A stretch of 64,000 bases of DNA, from assembly GCA_037074705.1 (NCBI GenBank), contig CM073592.1:54110129-54174128 (forward strand), in the 5' to 3' direction. A model generated the notes under the pieces. That model made no database searches and had not been told where the DNA came from. It worked only from the letters and a program-made list of their open reading frames with translations. The position numbers and the translations under genes were made by a program. Of this stretch, positions 33,179 through 45,104 are shown piece by piece. The stretch comes from Zhengitettix transpicula. Taxonomy: Eukaryota; Arthropoda; Insecta; Orthoptera; Tetrigidae. Every line of letters starts with the position of its first letter. Within the stretch, counting starts at the first letter, position 1.

Positions 33179-36100
33179 AACAATGACAAGATTTTATTTA
33201 TTCCCCAATGTCAGCAAACGTGGCATTCATCTTCAAGATATATATGTCTGCGGCCAAAAGTTCGCACAATTACATTTGTCGATAACTCAACGGTCGAGAT
33301 TTTTCCATTCTGATCCTTATATAACTTGTTAAATATGGTGAAAACTACGTCCAACGAGCGACTGATTTCTTGCGAGCTTGATTTCTGTAGGGTTGATTTC
33401 ATTAGATAGTTTACCTTTCAAGTGGACGTGTTTAATCAGAGCCTGAAACTCGTTTTTTTAGTTGATTGAAAGTAACACACACAATTTCGTTTAACTGAAT
33501 TAAATGAAACCATGTAATAGATATTGAGGAAAATTTTTTATGGCTCAAAATGTAACTATTTTACAGGTGCATTGGTTTTATTATCTCTTAGAAAATGAAT
33601 GAGACCTTATGGCGTTACTGTGCCATGCATCTTCTAAATAAATTAGAATATCTGCAGGGAATTTTATTATTCGTTACACAATACTCCTAAATACTTCATA
33701 ACCCTGTCTAAAATTCTGTGTCAGTTTGTTTCTTAAACGACCCTGGATTCCAAACTCCATAACATAGTTATTTTTAAATGGAAAAATAACTTCTTGATGA
33801 CTATAATCTACATTGCCTTTCAACAGAAGAGCAGTTTCCGGACCTGTTTCAGCAATCAGAAAGAGCTTATACCCAATTTCAGTCAATGTTCTTGTGGAGA
33901 TACCGACATAATTCAGTTGTCATATGAGCAATCCCTATGTTCAGTTTACCTTCAGTGATGGAAGTATTATTCCATACCCAATATATCTTGAGCTTGCGGA
34001 AATTTTCTAATATAAAAAACAATGTAAATAAATTATTTACACTTGAAAAATTTAAAGCACACTTTTAGTATATTCTGCTGTATCCAACTGCTGATAGATG
34101 AGAATTATCTTCAGTTTTCATCACGTCTATAATTCATTGCTCACATCAGTTCGTGGTTCCTGACTTCTTCTCTGGAATTGCTTCAGAGTTATTGCATTAT
34201 TAATTTACTCGATCAGCGTTTTGTTGTTCAGATTGGTATCATAACTATTGGCTCGCCTAACCGTAGAATTTGGTATTAATGCTGCATGGAGGTGGCGGGT
34301 GGTGCTTCGACTTTAACGTCCTTCCCGCTGCCAGTTTTATTTCCGCCGAGACCAGACTGACGTTCCATTATCGATATGGGTTCCCCTCTCCGGTCGTCGT
34401 TTTCCGTTTCACTTGATATTGTTTCCGGCTCCTGGTTTTGGTTGAGATGGGGGATGCTCGTTTTCCCCTACGTTGCTAAACCTCGAGGACGTAAAGTTTT
34501 ACGTCGCCCATACCATCTAGCTTTACTTATTCAATCAGAGTAATACCTTCGTATTTTTGTCTTAGGCGCTGTATAGAAGATTTCAAGCTATCTCCTTGAG
34601 AAACAATAAACCAGTAAATGAGCAGCGCTTCCAAATAGGAAACATTGTCTAAGTGGTAATCAATAGTGTGCATGTAATAATTGGTATATTCGTGATAGGA
34701 CGGAATGTCTGTAAATTTTTAAAACATAAATATTTTAAAACTTCACCATTATTTATCGATCATTTCAGTCCAACCATGGTTCGTCATAAATGTGTAACAC
34801 AGAAGCCATTCACTACTAAATTACAGGTTACTTTCTCGTGTTCCTTCAAGAATGCGTCAAATTGTAACACCAAAATTGTAAACCCGTCTTTAATTCCATA
34901 CAACTATCATATTCATGACATAAAATATATAGTCAACGCATGATTATGCTAACGCCAAGTAATAACACTACCGTCATGCCAATAAATAATTTTAGATATC
35001 CGCAACAACTAACGTTTGTATAAATTTACATGTAATAATTTTCGCTGTTATGACATTTTGTTGGGAATTTTTTTTTTTACAAAAATCGTTCTGATATGAA
35101 AATTGCATTGCTATTCCTTCAAATATTTCCAATATTTACAGTTTTCCAAAGACAGCGGCAAAAATATAAACGTCAAAAGATAATAAGTCGTTCAGGGAAA
35201 AGTTCAAGACTGGTAAATGGTAAAAAGCCTTATGAATCATGGGATCCAAACTACACACATGTTTTACTGTAAATTAATAATATTTAATGTAAATAGACTT
35301 CACTAGGCATTTATCAATAAAGTCTTACGAGTATCAATAGCTAATTTTTTTAAAAAAAATAATTAACTTACTCAACGGAAAACATATATTCCACGTTACA
35401 GTTAAATGCCCATTTAAAATAAAAAAATAGGCAGCGGACCAAAATTTTTCATCTTTCAGTGACGTGAATGACATTTTCTTGATATATTCTTTGTCTTTCC
35501 CGACCTATATTTCAAATTATGATATTCATTTATTCAGTAATTAACGAAAAAAAACCATTGATTTCAGTTCGTTTAGGATTTGGACCATTAAAAGTTTTAA
35601 ACGCGATAGTTTACATTACTTTCGATCTCTTGATCAACAACTTGTCAGCTTAGGATTGAGCTAATTCCTCCCCCCCCCCCTCCTCACGGAGGATTCGTGT
35701 AAGGCTCACCCTGAGTACTCGTGCTTTAGACACAAACGCGGTAACCACACATCCGCCGAACCCTGCTGCATTCACTTTCTGAATAAATTTTCGCCAAAAT
35801 CCACCATCGCCTAAGCAATAAAAGCGATCGCTAGCTTGTTTGCGACGAAGGCGTTCCACTAAGCTCTTCAACTTATAATTTGGGTTCCACATGAAGACGG
35901 CGCACGCGACAACGCTAAGTGGTTTGTTGCGTCAAGCCTTGTCTTTGATTGGATAGGAGTGGGTGGCCTTTGCTAGTTAAGCACCTCGTTAGAGCAGGAT
36001 TACACAGGAATATCTTCTCTGGGCGTCCTTAGTCGTTTCCTTGGCGCTTGTGCCGAAACCGCGCTCTGTGGTTTACACTACAGAAATATGCAGAAACACG

Positions 36101-36527
36101 ATGGTATATAATCACCACCACTGCTCTTGTAATTGCTTTTAACGTGTAGGATACTTGAGTTCCGTTTAGAAATATCCCTTTGCCTACAGAAAACAATGAC
36201 GCTATATACGATCCTGTTTGTCAGTATTTAACACTATTTCACGACTGAATAACAAGTTGTCGTTCTACATATTGTTGGGAAACGTTGAGACATTTCGCTG
36301 TTAAAATACTTTTAACTCTCAAAATTGGTAAGCTAAAAAGTTATTCACGGATTCTGTTAATACTAAAAACGAAAAGGAGGAATCAAAATATAAATTATAA
36401 ATCTGATTTCATATTTTTTTTGTAATAACATGAGTCTTTATGGTTATTTACTTTTACTGAGAAAGGACATGATAGAAAGGTAAAATGTGAATGGTAAACC
36501 AATGTATCCGAGGGTTTAACGGCGGTG
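33179..36527. other. Spacer with unassigned frames and GC-richer patches
   Basis: 33211-33402 (minus) lies upstream of the mariner relic and might include more of it, but I could not align it. 33674-33886 (minus, 70 codons, polar and protein-like) is unassigned. 34276-34467 is listed separately. 35640-36120 is GC-richer with a poly-C run near 35671 and an 80-codon minus frame (35650-35892) of unknown nature. Confidence 0.4.
34276..34467 (-). CDS. Unassigned coding-like fragment
   Basis: On the minus strand a frame of about 64 codons runs between a TAG and a TAA. It is unusually polar for this AT-rich window: LNQNQEPETISSETENDDRR, then GEPISIMERQSGLGGNKTGS and an Ala/Pro-rich end before the stop. 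The composition (Glu, Asn, Arg, Ser, Gly) and GC content differ from neighbouring translations. It might be an exon or a piece of a retroelement first ORF. No domain is recognisable; chance remains likely. Confidence 0.25.
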   Translation of the reverse strand, partial: GKTSIPHLNQNQEPETISSETENDDRRGEPISIMERQSGLGGNKTGSGKDVKVEAPPATSMQH

Positions 36528-36668
36528 CCTTGACCTAAAGTGGTACGGGACCAACCCTACTGAAAGCTCCTTCATGTACTTGTCACACGCCCCGAGACGG
36601 GGACTCAACATTCGTGACTCCGTCCCTCGACCAGACTTGGAGGGACATTTCAGACTGTTCGTATAGGA
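36528..36668 (-). mobile_element. SINE-like family, decayed fragment G
   Basis: Retained pieces in order are CCTAAAGTGGT, TACTTGTCACACGCCC, ACGGGGACTCAACATTCG, CTCCGTCCCTCGACCAGACT and GGAGGGACATTTCAGACTG. They align with the middle of copy C with many changes. Confidence 0.5.
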
Positions 36669-36984
36669 AAATAAAGACAAATCTTGCCCGACGTCTACGA
36701 CCTCTTTAGGTTTCTCGGCTTATGGGAAAGCTGATTCTAAACCAGAAAGAGAATAAGGTATCTCTGTAAGTAGTTCTATCCGACTGCCTCCTTCCATCTT
36801 GCCCAATGTATAAAATACGTAAACTTGAATTATAGTTTTTCATAGATATGATAAAACCTATTACAGGATTACAAAATAATTCTGTAGGTAAATAAGTAAT
36901 TACAACATATATGGCATCGCGACAAGTTTGTGCCACCAGATCTCACGGCTCCGTGGTTCCAATTTTTATTGTAAAATTGTCTCA

Positions 36985-37430
36985 AAAAATATCAGAAGAA
37001 GGGCGCCGCGTTTCCTCAGTGTTCGTATTTTCGCCACAACCCTAAGGAGCTTCTACATCGATACATAACTTTTTATGCAACATGGATCAACCAACCAATA
37101 CAATTAAAAAAACAGCCGAATTAGTGGACCCTTCTGTAGATAACCAGCTTGGAGCTGTCGGCGAAATCGGCAGGAAATGAAATAGCAATGGCATCCATAA
37201 TAATCCACATAAAAGTAAGAACATTAAATGCAGACTATTATCCTGAAAAATGTCGAGTTGAAATGTAAACTATTATACGTCCAGTCGCCATTTGAAGCTC
37301 CCTGCGTCCGTTTTTCTATTTCCTAAAAATATGCTTTCTCGAGGAAAAAATAATCATCCTGTGAACAAAATTATGACCAAAAAACAAACCTTTTTTGAGG
37401 ACCTTCCTCTAACATAATTTTTGGATGGCA
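36985..37430 (+). pseudogene. Mariner transposase relic (plus strand)
   Basis: From about 36981 the frame reads LKKYQKKGAAFPQ, then CSYFRHNPKELLHRYITFY and ATWINQPTN (37020-37103), the mariner CLxxFxxNPxEFLRR-xVTMDETWIHH region. After a frameshift it reads AGNEIAMAS and KVRTLNADYYPEK (37170-37260), the AGKVMAS and KGxTINADYY blocks. Further on, FLFPKNMLSRGKN (about 37310-37350) resembles the block after the third catalytic residue. The first catalytic Asp is Tyr, and the second and third Asp regions are deleted. It differs from the minus-strand relic at 32.7-33.2 kb, so it is a separate insertion. Confidence 0.75.
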
Positions 37431-38507
37431 TGAAACAGTAGCAGTAATCTAGGACAAGTGTTTTGTTGGAATGATATTTTGTTTTGAAAAAATAGTAAAT
37501 AATATATTCAATAATATTTTGTATTTATTCAATTAATCTATTAAGCTAACGTCAACTTATTTTAATTGTCCTAGACATAAAAAGAAAGAAATAAAGCGTG
37601 AATTGATCATTGCTGTTTCATAGGTTGAAATTTTTTTATTCACAGACATAAATTACTGTAAGACAATTAATTTGTAAACATTGATCATTAAAATTTAATT
37701 AGATTAATTGATATAAACTCATTGCATATGTAAGGAATTATTCTGAACTAAGCATCCGCCGTGACAGTTATTTGCTATTCATTGTTCCTTTTTTTTGAGT
37801 GAAGGAAGTAACGTGTAAAGGCTACTTAAGATACCTTTTATTCCGTAATACGAAAAACTCTGAATCGGTAAAAATCACGTTTTATATCAATAAAATTCAT
37901 ACAGTTCGAATTTCATAACATTACATTTTACATAAGTGGTCTGATTTAAAATAAGTGTGATATACTTATTTTGAGGTCTCAGTGCTCCGTTTACATTTAT
38001 TATAAAACGAAACTGGTTTTATTCCTTACTATTCGCTTCGATTTTCATCCTGCATGCGGTGATATATCTTCTCGAAACTTGATTTATTACTCGACTTCAC
38101 AACATAAAAATCTTCTTTGTAAAGAGTGACTATCGAACCTGTCCTCAATCAATCAAAACTGGCGTAATGGGAAATTTACGAAAATATACGTCCATAAAGC
38201 GAAAAATAAACTGCCGAAGGAGTTACCTGACGTTGATTAATGAAATTTCATGAGCAAATCACAGACGAACAGCAAAGTCAATATGTTTGGTACAAGTCCC
38301 ACGTTGGAACTGGCTCGCGCTCAATATGTATAATGCTAATTATCTGTAATGTTAATAAAAGTCCCGTATAATAGTTTGGATAAATAAATAAATATATATA
38401 ATTAAACTGGTTATATATATGGCTCAAACATCGTAATATATTGTTACAAATGATAAAATTACATGAGAAATAACAGCTTGAATATTTTAATAACATTATT
38501 TATGAAT
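37431..38507. other. AT-rich spacer
   Basis: I see no gene or repeat copy here. Confidence 0.5.
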
Positions 38508-38595
38508 AAAAAATTTGTCATTGATAAAACACTTTCAAATTAATCGTAGTGTTCCGGTACCAAGTGTTTGATTATAAAACTCAATAAATCTAGAC
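38508..38595 (+). repeat. Dispersed repeat, unit 1
   Basis: Shares TGTCATTGATAA, AGTGTTCCGGTAC, AAGTGTTTGATTATAAAAC and ACGTTCT with 40304-40390, at roughly three-quarters identity. Confidence 0.75.
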
Positions 38596-40108
38596 GTTCT
38601 TTATAACTGTCTTCCCTCCATCCTAGAGACTTGCAAATAAAGTGTCCAAGAGCCTATCGCATTTACTTATTATGATAATATTATTCTCGCATAGCTTCTT
38701 CTATTAAATATAAAATTATTTTTACATTTAGAGGGACATATAATAATTGAGAGAATAATCTATTAATTACTTAATAAATTATATCATTCCGCCTTTATTG
38801 AGATTGTTCCGAGACTCGCTATTTTTATTTTACAGAAAAATGATTATTATTAATTGTTTTGATTTTTATATAAGTTAATTTAATTTCCACCGTTTTTATT
38901 GCACCTACCAATGAAGGTTCTTCTTCTTGTCGTAAGCGCTTAATTAATTTTATTTTAATTTCGTTGCGCCTGGTGTTATCTGGCAGTGTCTTTGTCTCTG
39001 AGTCTCTTTGTAGGATCGCACCACCCTAATCTCGTCTACTTGCCGACTTGGTCCACAGCCAAGTTGCTGCGCTTAGCAGGATCAGCAACGCGAAGGGGCG
39101 GAGGATTCTGTGACGACGCGGCGGCTCATATTCAACTGATGACCTGCAAAATACGTCTAAGTATCTGGCGGTTTTCAACTCTGTAGAATTGAAAACATTC
39201 AATTCGTATTTGAAATGTTTATATTCTAGTATTTTGTGCTATACATATATTCGGTTCTTAATTATCCACCATAATATTGATTGAAACCTAAAACGTGTTT
39301 TGGGTGTGAAGAGAAAGCAGCACCATAATGTTGTAGTCCCTACCAAATCATGTCATTTTAATAAAGATGGCCAATTACAATATCTGTTTAACTGATACGT
39401 GCTAAACTAAATTGTTACCTGCAAGAATCTAAAATTGATGTCTTAGATTGATACGGAATTTATGAGGTTTATATTTCTATAGATTGCCTCATATTACAAA
39501 CATTTAATTTAGTGTAAGCAATAAATTAAAATTCAAAGATTAATTAATTCACTGTTATCACACTTGTTTGAGTCGTATAGTTGACTAAAACTATGTTATG
39601 TACATCCGTCGTCAGAAAAAATTTGCTTCCCCTCTGAATGCACCAATCAATATACACTTTTGGTACGGAACGCTTGTTGGACAATTATTTGGTATAAAGC
39701 AAAACAACTCTGCTTATCACAAGCTATCTAACGAGTAATACACTTCTCGCACAGTTTCCAAAAAATTAGATTATCATTATTATTTATCATAAACGCCCGG
39801 TAAATTCTAAATTTAAATAAAAAAACGGTTTTGGATAAATTAACTAGACAATTTATAAAGCTACTATTGCTATAGCTACATAGTAAGCTCATGTTCGTTC
39901 AATTCTCACTACAAATATTTTTTTTTTCTTTTCCAAGTCATTGAAGCTAAATCACTGTTGTCTTAAAAAGTCAATTGTACAATAATAAAAGCGGACAATA
40001 TTAAAGGGAAGAATTTTCTATACTATTTGTTAAAATAACAATAAAATTATTTTAATATAAATAAAACCAATAGAAAAGGCTTTCATGACCATAAAAATTA
40101 TATTTGAA
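38596..40108. other. Spacer with one GC-richer patch
   Basis: A 66-codon frame at 38986-39186 lies in a short GC-rich patch (39000-39170) and is not recognisable. The rest is AT-rich. Confidence 0.4.
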
Positions 40109-40223
40109 TTCAATAAATAGTTCTCGGAATTCACACGGGTTTTTCACATTTATATATTTGTATATTTTGCGTGTAAATATAAATATGCAAAACCCGTGTG
40201 AATTCCGAGAACTATTTATTGAA
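40109..40223. repeat. Perfect 35-bp-arm palindrome
   Basis: The arm 40109-40143 (TTCAATAAATAGTTCTCGGA then ATTCACACGGGTTTT) is repeated without mismatch in inverse orientation at 40189-40223, around a 45-bp AT-rich loop that is itself partly symmetrical. It is followed at about 40241-40276 by another hairpin (CTTTGATTA / TAATCAAAG). Unlike the other foldbacks it has no hammerhead-like boxes. Confidence 0.9.
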
Positions 40224-40303
40224 CAACTTCACCGGGAAAGACTTCAATCTTTGATTATATATGAATTATTAATCAAAGCTCCTTCCATATGTCTCCATTA
40301 GTA

Positions 40304-40390
40304 AATCTGTCATTGATAACACGGCTTCAAATAAATAATAGTGTTCCGGTACGAAGTGTTTGATTATAAAACAGAAGAAATCAACACGTT
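40304..40390 (+). repeat. Dispersed repeat, unit 2
   Basis: Second unit of the repeat seen at 38508-38595, immediately downstream of the 35-bp-arm palindrome. Confidence 0.75.
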
Positions 40391-40679
40391 CTATCTTTAC
40401 TCCAGCCGTGGTTTGACTTTACAAGTTTACGAATCTTCGGTATCAATTCCAAAATGTATTCAATTCGACATAAATATTGTTCTAATTAACAAGAGTATAA
40501 AATTAAGCTTATTTTCTAACGTCATTCAGAAACTTGAATTCTGAATAGTCGTTACAGAAATGCTCTTAAAAAAATAGGGAAGATGTATGATTTAAATCAT
40601 TTTTGTAATTAAAACAGTAATTAATCCTAAAACTCATTTCAAGCAGAAAATACTCTACTAAATACGTTTCCTGCAACCT
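40391..40679. other. AT-rich spacer
   Basis: I see nothing assignable here. Confidence 0.4.
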
Positions 40680-40700
40680 CTTCTTCTTCTTCTTCTTCTT
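40680..40700. repeat. TTC microsatellite at SINE tail
   Basis: A TTC run adjoins the T/A-rich tail of copy H. On the element strand it reads as a GAA-type repeat grown from the A tail. Confidence 0.9.
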
Positions 40701-40713
40701 TTTTTTTTAAAAA

Positions 40714-41150
40714 AAGGGCAACAGGCTACATGAGGGTAATCCACTTTGGGCAACTCCCCTTTAATAGCATAGGAAGGGATTTGAAAGGGGGGATGCGGAA
40801 GGGTAGAGGAAGGTAGCCAATGGTTAAACAGGGCCCCCGGGCTATATTTTAAGGATCCTACCCGGCATTCGCCTAAAGAAATGCAGGGAAAACCTTAGAA
40901 AAACCTGCATCGGGTAGGTCGGGCATTGGGTACTTGTCCCACGCCCTTCCGATAGCGGGAGAGGAGTTTGCTGTGGGGACGCATCATTCCCTTCTCCGTG
41001 CCTCGACCAGTTTATGAGGCAGCTGGCCGACTATTCCAATGGGAATAGCGAACAACTCTTACCGTATGCCCAAGGTCTGCGACCCCGGAACATACACCTC
41101 TCAGAACAGGCCGAGGTGCCTCGGCTTGTGGGAACCTTAGTTCAAAAACG
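40714..41150 (-). mobile_element. SINE-like family, copy H
   Basis: On the minus strand it begins near TTTTTGAACTAAGGTTCCCA and runs without large gaps through CGAGGCACCTCGGCCTGTTC, GGTCGCAGACCTTGGGCATA, CTCTCCCGCTATCGGAAGGG and GCCCGGGGGCCCTG. It ends CATGTAGCCTGTTGCCCT plus a tail. It lacks the 5' hairpin region of copies C and F. It is one of the least damaged copies and is useful as a reference for the family. Confidence 0.85.
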
Positions 41151-41218
41151 GAGAGGGTCCCGCAACCTCGTTTTTTTGTTATAAATTTATTTGAATTCTG
41201 CACTGTTTAAAGATACGC

Positions 41219-41335
41219 GAGAAACCCCTAATTGTCATCAACGCTACCTCCTGTCAGAAGCTCGCAATGACTGACTTGCAAAGCCTGACAGGGGGCATTT
41301 AGAATCTGGGTTGACGCGCGTGTTTAAGGGTTTCT
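41219..41335. repeat. Imperfect hairpin element
   Basis: Outer arms GAGAAACCCCTAA and TTAAGGGTTTCTT enclose a better stem, CCTGTCAG (41250-41257) with CTGACAGG (41285-41292), and an inner GCAA/TTGC. About 115 bp in total, directly beside copy H. It could be a small MITE; no target duplication is evident. Confidence 0.5.
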
Positions 41336-43494
41336 TTGTCCGCACGTTCATTGTTCGTGCGACTTCTATTCATTCGCATCTGTGTACTGCGGAAATCTGC
41401 GAACGATTGAGCCTTCTTGTGTCTGTTGTCCGGCAACCGTTGCTCTATTCAGTCACTATATTGTTCATTCACCACTGAATGTTGTGTAAAAGCAATAATA
41501 AAAATATTTATACAACTTCATTTATAAGGCTCAGTTTGAAGATTTTAGACAATTTGGCTGAATCTCATTTTTCGAGAAACTTCCAAAAATGTATATTTTA
41601 GATTAAAATTGTGTGGTTTGCGGTTCTCGAATATCAAATATTTAAATGTTAATGAAACATTACATGAATTTAGTGCTGAAATTTATCGGACCAGAATATT
41701 AGTTGAAGATATTAAAACGTTATAGGGATATTTTTAAATCACACTCCAAAGATTAATTAAATGTAAAACTGGTTAATATACTAATTTAAATTTTTTAACA
41801 GATTCGCTCAAATTCTAAAAAATTCTTAATATTTATACTCAAAGTTTTTATATACAAATACAGCTGTTGACATAATTTATTATTGCAACTACATATTTGA
41901 TAATAAAATTTCAAGCTATGTATTTATCCTTATATTTTAATATTTCAGTAACAGATTTTATATATAAATACGCTGGTAGCTATCATGTACAATTTTTGGC
42001 CCAAACATCACTATTCAACATTTAATTAAACGTCAAGAAAAAAGTCTATAAAACCATGATCACAGAAGAAAATCTGGCAACAAAATTATCAAAGGTAACA
42101 TGATTCTCTGATGTTAGTCGAGCTCGCTGAAGCTTTGTAGGCCCTTTTCACTCATGTACAATTCTCCTCCATCTACTAAGCGACTTCCATATTTTAGTGA
42201 ACATATGTATACATATATACTGATTTGAAGACACATTTCTAATGCGTATTTTTACTTCTCAGAATTTTCTTGACTGGTTTGTAAGCAAACTTCCACTGTG
42301 TATTTTTACTTCCCCGAATTTTCTTGACGAAGAGGTCCGATTAAAGGACAGGCAGAAAAATATCTCTAATATTTATTTATTACAAGTCAAAAATGTCCCT
42401 TTCGTCTCGACACATTTCAGCATTCATATACCACAATTTTAATTTAATTAAGAAATCAAATAAAATTTTAAAAAATTAATTTGAACATTTTGACAGGAAA
42501 TCATAACACTATAGGACACCTAAATGTCGACACACTACTCCTCTGTAATTTTTTTTCGTTACGGATTTGAAAGGCGACACATGGATGAACTAATTGATTT
42601 ATAAGATGTGTAGAGAGGAAATAACATCATGTCTATTATTACTAAATTATAATAACTAGTTATTTTGAAATTCTGAGTTGCAATTTTTTTCTGTTACTAA
42701 ATAATAATTAATTAATATATTCAGACGTGTTTCAAAAATAAAACTTACTTCGTTGAACTAATTGGAAGTTTTGAAGCTCCATAGAAGGTTCACTCACCGA
42801 TAAAAGACAGTCTGCTGGTTGGTCGAAGGTTGGATTTTAGCAAGAAGGCCTGGGGACTTGTTGGGGGATGTTGCTCTCAAATTAGCCCCGTTTTGCCAAC
42901 TCGAGAGTCGGGGGCGGCTACCACACTTTTCATTAATGATGCCAAGAAAACGCGAAGAATGTGCTTCGTTATACCTAAATGGTTGTTTAATGAATTCATT
43001 AAATTATAAATTACACTTTTATTTATTGTTTGTTGGAAACTTCTAAAGCATACTCTGTCTCACGGAGACATTTTATTTCATATCTATACTAAATTGTGTC
43101 GTTCGTTAACAAATTTTTATCCAAAACGTTAGGGATACTAAAATTAAAATTTTGAAATAGATAGATAAACCAAATAGTATCCGTATTAAAATAGAGATAA
43201 AAAGGGTAAACCTCTTAAAAATGGTTTAGGCATATAGTTAATAGCAACGGCGGAACTAAAATGAGGCGACAAAATATACGCCTCCCCAATTTTTTTTATT
43301 AATATCAAACGCTTGTTTTCATCACATTTATTTGGCTCTAGTAGTTTGAAAAATAAAATTAACTGATAGTTTCGACTTTCATATTGTTCATATTCTTTTA
43401 AGTTCGCCGCTTCTAATGGATTGAAAATAATTAATACGAGTCGTACTAATGATTATATTTCAAGTTATGGGGAAAGCATTCTATTTCTCCCCCT

Positions 43495-43495
<1 letters not shown>
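41336..43495. other. AT-rich DNA
   Basis: Holds the 54-bp-period direct repeat at 42246-42330 and a GC-richer patch at 42810-42960 with an unassigned 75-codon frame. No gene recognised. Confidence 0.4.
42246..42330 (+). repeat. Two-unit direct repeat, 54-bp period
   Basis: GTATTTTTACTTC, then GAATTTTCTTGAC, occurs at 42246 and again at 42300 with two differences. Confidence 0.8.

Positions 43496-43526
<31 letters not shown>
43496..43526. repeat. TA microsatellite 3
   Basis: About 14 AT dinucleotides followed by degenerate TA-rich sequence. Confidence 0.9.
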
Positions 43527-43527
<1 letters not shown>

Positions 43528-43871
43528 GTATATAATATGCATATGCATAACTCTTCTTTTTATTTGTATCTGTATTATACTCGTTAAGAATGTACAAGAT
43601 TTCAATCGTGATCCACTCTTCAGTTTTTCTTTGTATTTGTAATAGTACGTATTGAGGCAAGTAGCATTCCATACTTTTTAACAGTATATTTTATTTAACT
43701 ATTGTACTTACTAAACGGGAATCGCAGACTTAATTTTCAGATTGCCTGGATTACCTGCAACACAAGAAACATTGGAAAGTAATTATTCGAATCTTTTATT
43801 ATTGTATATTTGAATTAAAACCACTCTTTTCTCATAAAACAAAGATTTAAACACAGAACTTTATGTGTTTA

Positions 43872-43955
43872 TTTTTATTTTTTAGAGTAAGAGGCTACAT
43901 GAGGGTAATCTACGTGTTGGCAACTCATTTTTTTAATTATTTTTTTAGAGTAACA
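43872..43955 (-). mobile_element. SINE-like family, 3' fragment I
   Basis: On the minus strand only the very 3' end remains (CCAACACGTAGATTACCCTC, ATGTAGCCTCTTACTCTAAA). A second TTTAGAGTAAC occurs at about 43945, suggesting a repeated or slipped tail. Confidence 0.6.
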
Positions 43956-45007
43956 CTTGCGTGCTTTTAACAATGCAGCCTCCGCCTTCTAGATTTTATG
44001 TTTTTCAATCGGGTGAAATCCCCTAAACTATTGTATTACCACCATCTGAACACTATTTTAATTTATGCCTGAGCACGCCTGAGCAGCCAATCTTCCAGCC
44101 CTCAAATACATTTGCCACTGAAGACAGCCAATTTCTTAATAAAGTTAGATGAAACTTCTTGAGTATACAGTGAATTTATATAATATTGAAAACACAATTA
44201 GGGCCAAACTCTTAATATGAATTAATTAAGTGCCTTTTTTATTCATTAGTCTAGGCCTGTTAATGAAAAGGAACAGAGTTTTGATTTGAAATGGTTTTGT
44301 ATTCCTTTTATATTCATTTCTTACAGTTCCCTTCTTGTGCATATTATCTTTCTGCCCATCAGTATTTGTTTCATTGTGCCTTATCCTCGATTACATGCAT
44401 GCCACATAAAATAAGTTCAAAAAACAAGAATATAAAGAAAAATATATTTCCAACCAGCTCTGTAATGAATTATTTTTATGGGCTGAGTATTTTATTATAT
44501 TGAAGAAAAAAAATTATTTACCATTAATCATTTAAATTAGTTTTATTAATATAGCACGAAAACTCTGATCACAGACACCTGTGGATTTACGTTCCAGCGA
44601 TTAGTTACCCGCACCAAATACGTACTGCATATCCCTGTTTCCTGTTGTTGTCTGCGGTAGTTGGAGGTCCCGGTTTTTCCCTTATTGAATCCTGCAGCTG
44701 GCTGGAGCGTCTCGTTCCTTGTTCTCCAATATTCGGCGGATGGCCTCGTACAGCCAGTTGATGGACAGGTGTATTTACTATATGCTTTTCCAATACTCGT
44801 ATAAGCATACACTTCGGGATCCTATCACCTAACGTTATCAACTCTTTCCACGTCTGTCCACTTGTTTCCACGACCTTCCAACGTCTCTCCACAGCGTTCT
44901 TATTCCTACTCATTTAACGTCTCTTCGCCAACTGTTCCAAAATCTATCCTCCTACTACGGAGCTGGACGTTTTCCCACACTTAGCGTCACCGGGCCTTTG
45001 TTGTTCC
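43956..45007. other. AT-rich DNA, then GC-richer unassigned block
   Basis: From 44560 on, GC content rises. Two overlapping minus frames lie here (44546-44812, 88 codons; 44605-44913, 102 codons, beginning MSRNKNAVERRWKVVETSGQ). They look like one decayed coding region read in two frames, but I do not recognise the protein. Confidence 0.35.
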
Positions 45008-45104
45008 TAGCCGCATGGGGATTTTCCCATGGGCCGTTAAAATTGTTTTAACGGGGTTAAAATTGCTACGTGCGGCTACCTGAGACGCGCCAGGTCGGCG
45101 TCTC
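45008..45104. other. Compact multi-hairpin sequence
   Basis: Outer arms TAGCCGCA (45008-45015) and TGCGGCTA (45071-45078) enclose two hairpins: CATGGG/CCCATG (45014-45031) and CCGTTAAAA/TTTTAACGG with a 3-base loop (45034-45054). Directly after lies a third hairpin, GAGACGC/GCGTCTC (45082-45104). This gives a branched structure in under 100 bp, in either strand as RNA or as single-stranded DNA. It sits about 95 bp upstream of the 102-codon minus frame, where it could be a leader, but no function is known. Confidence 0.55.

Noticed and set aside
44605..44913. 102-codon minus frame with overlapping 88-codon frame
   Set aside because: Possibly one decayed coding region in two frames, but I could not identify the protein, so it is described only as an unassigned block.
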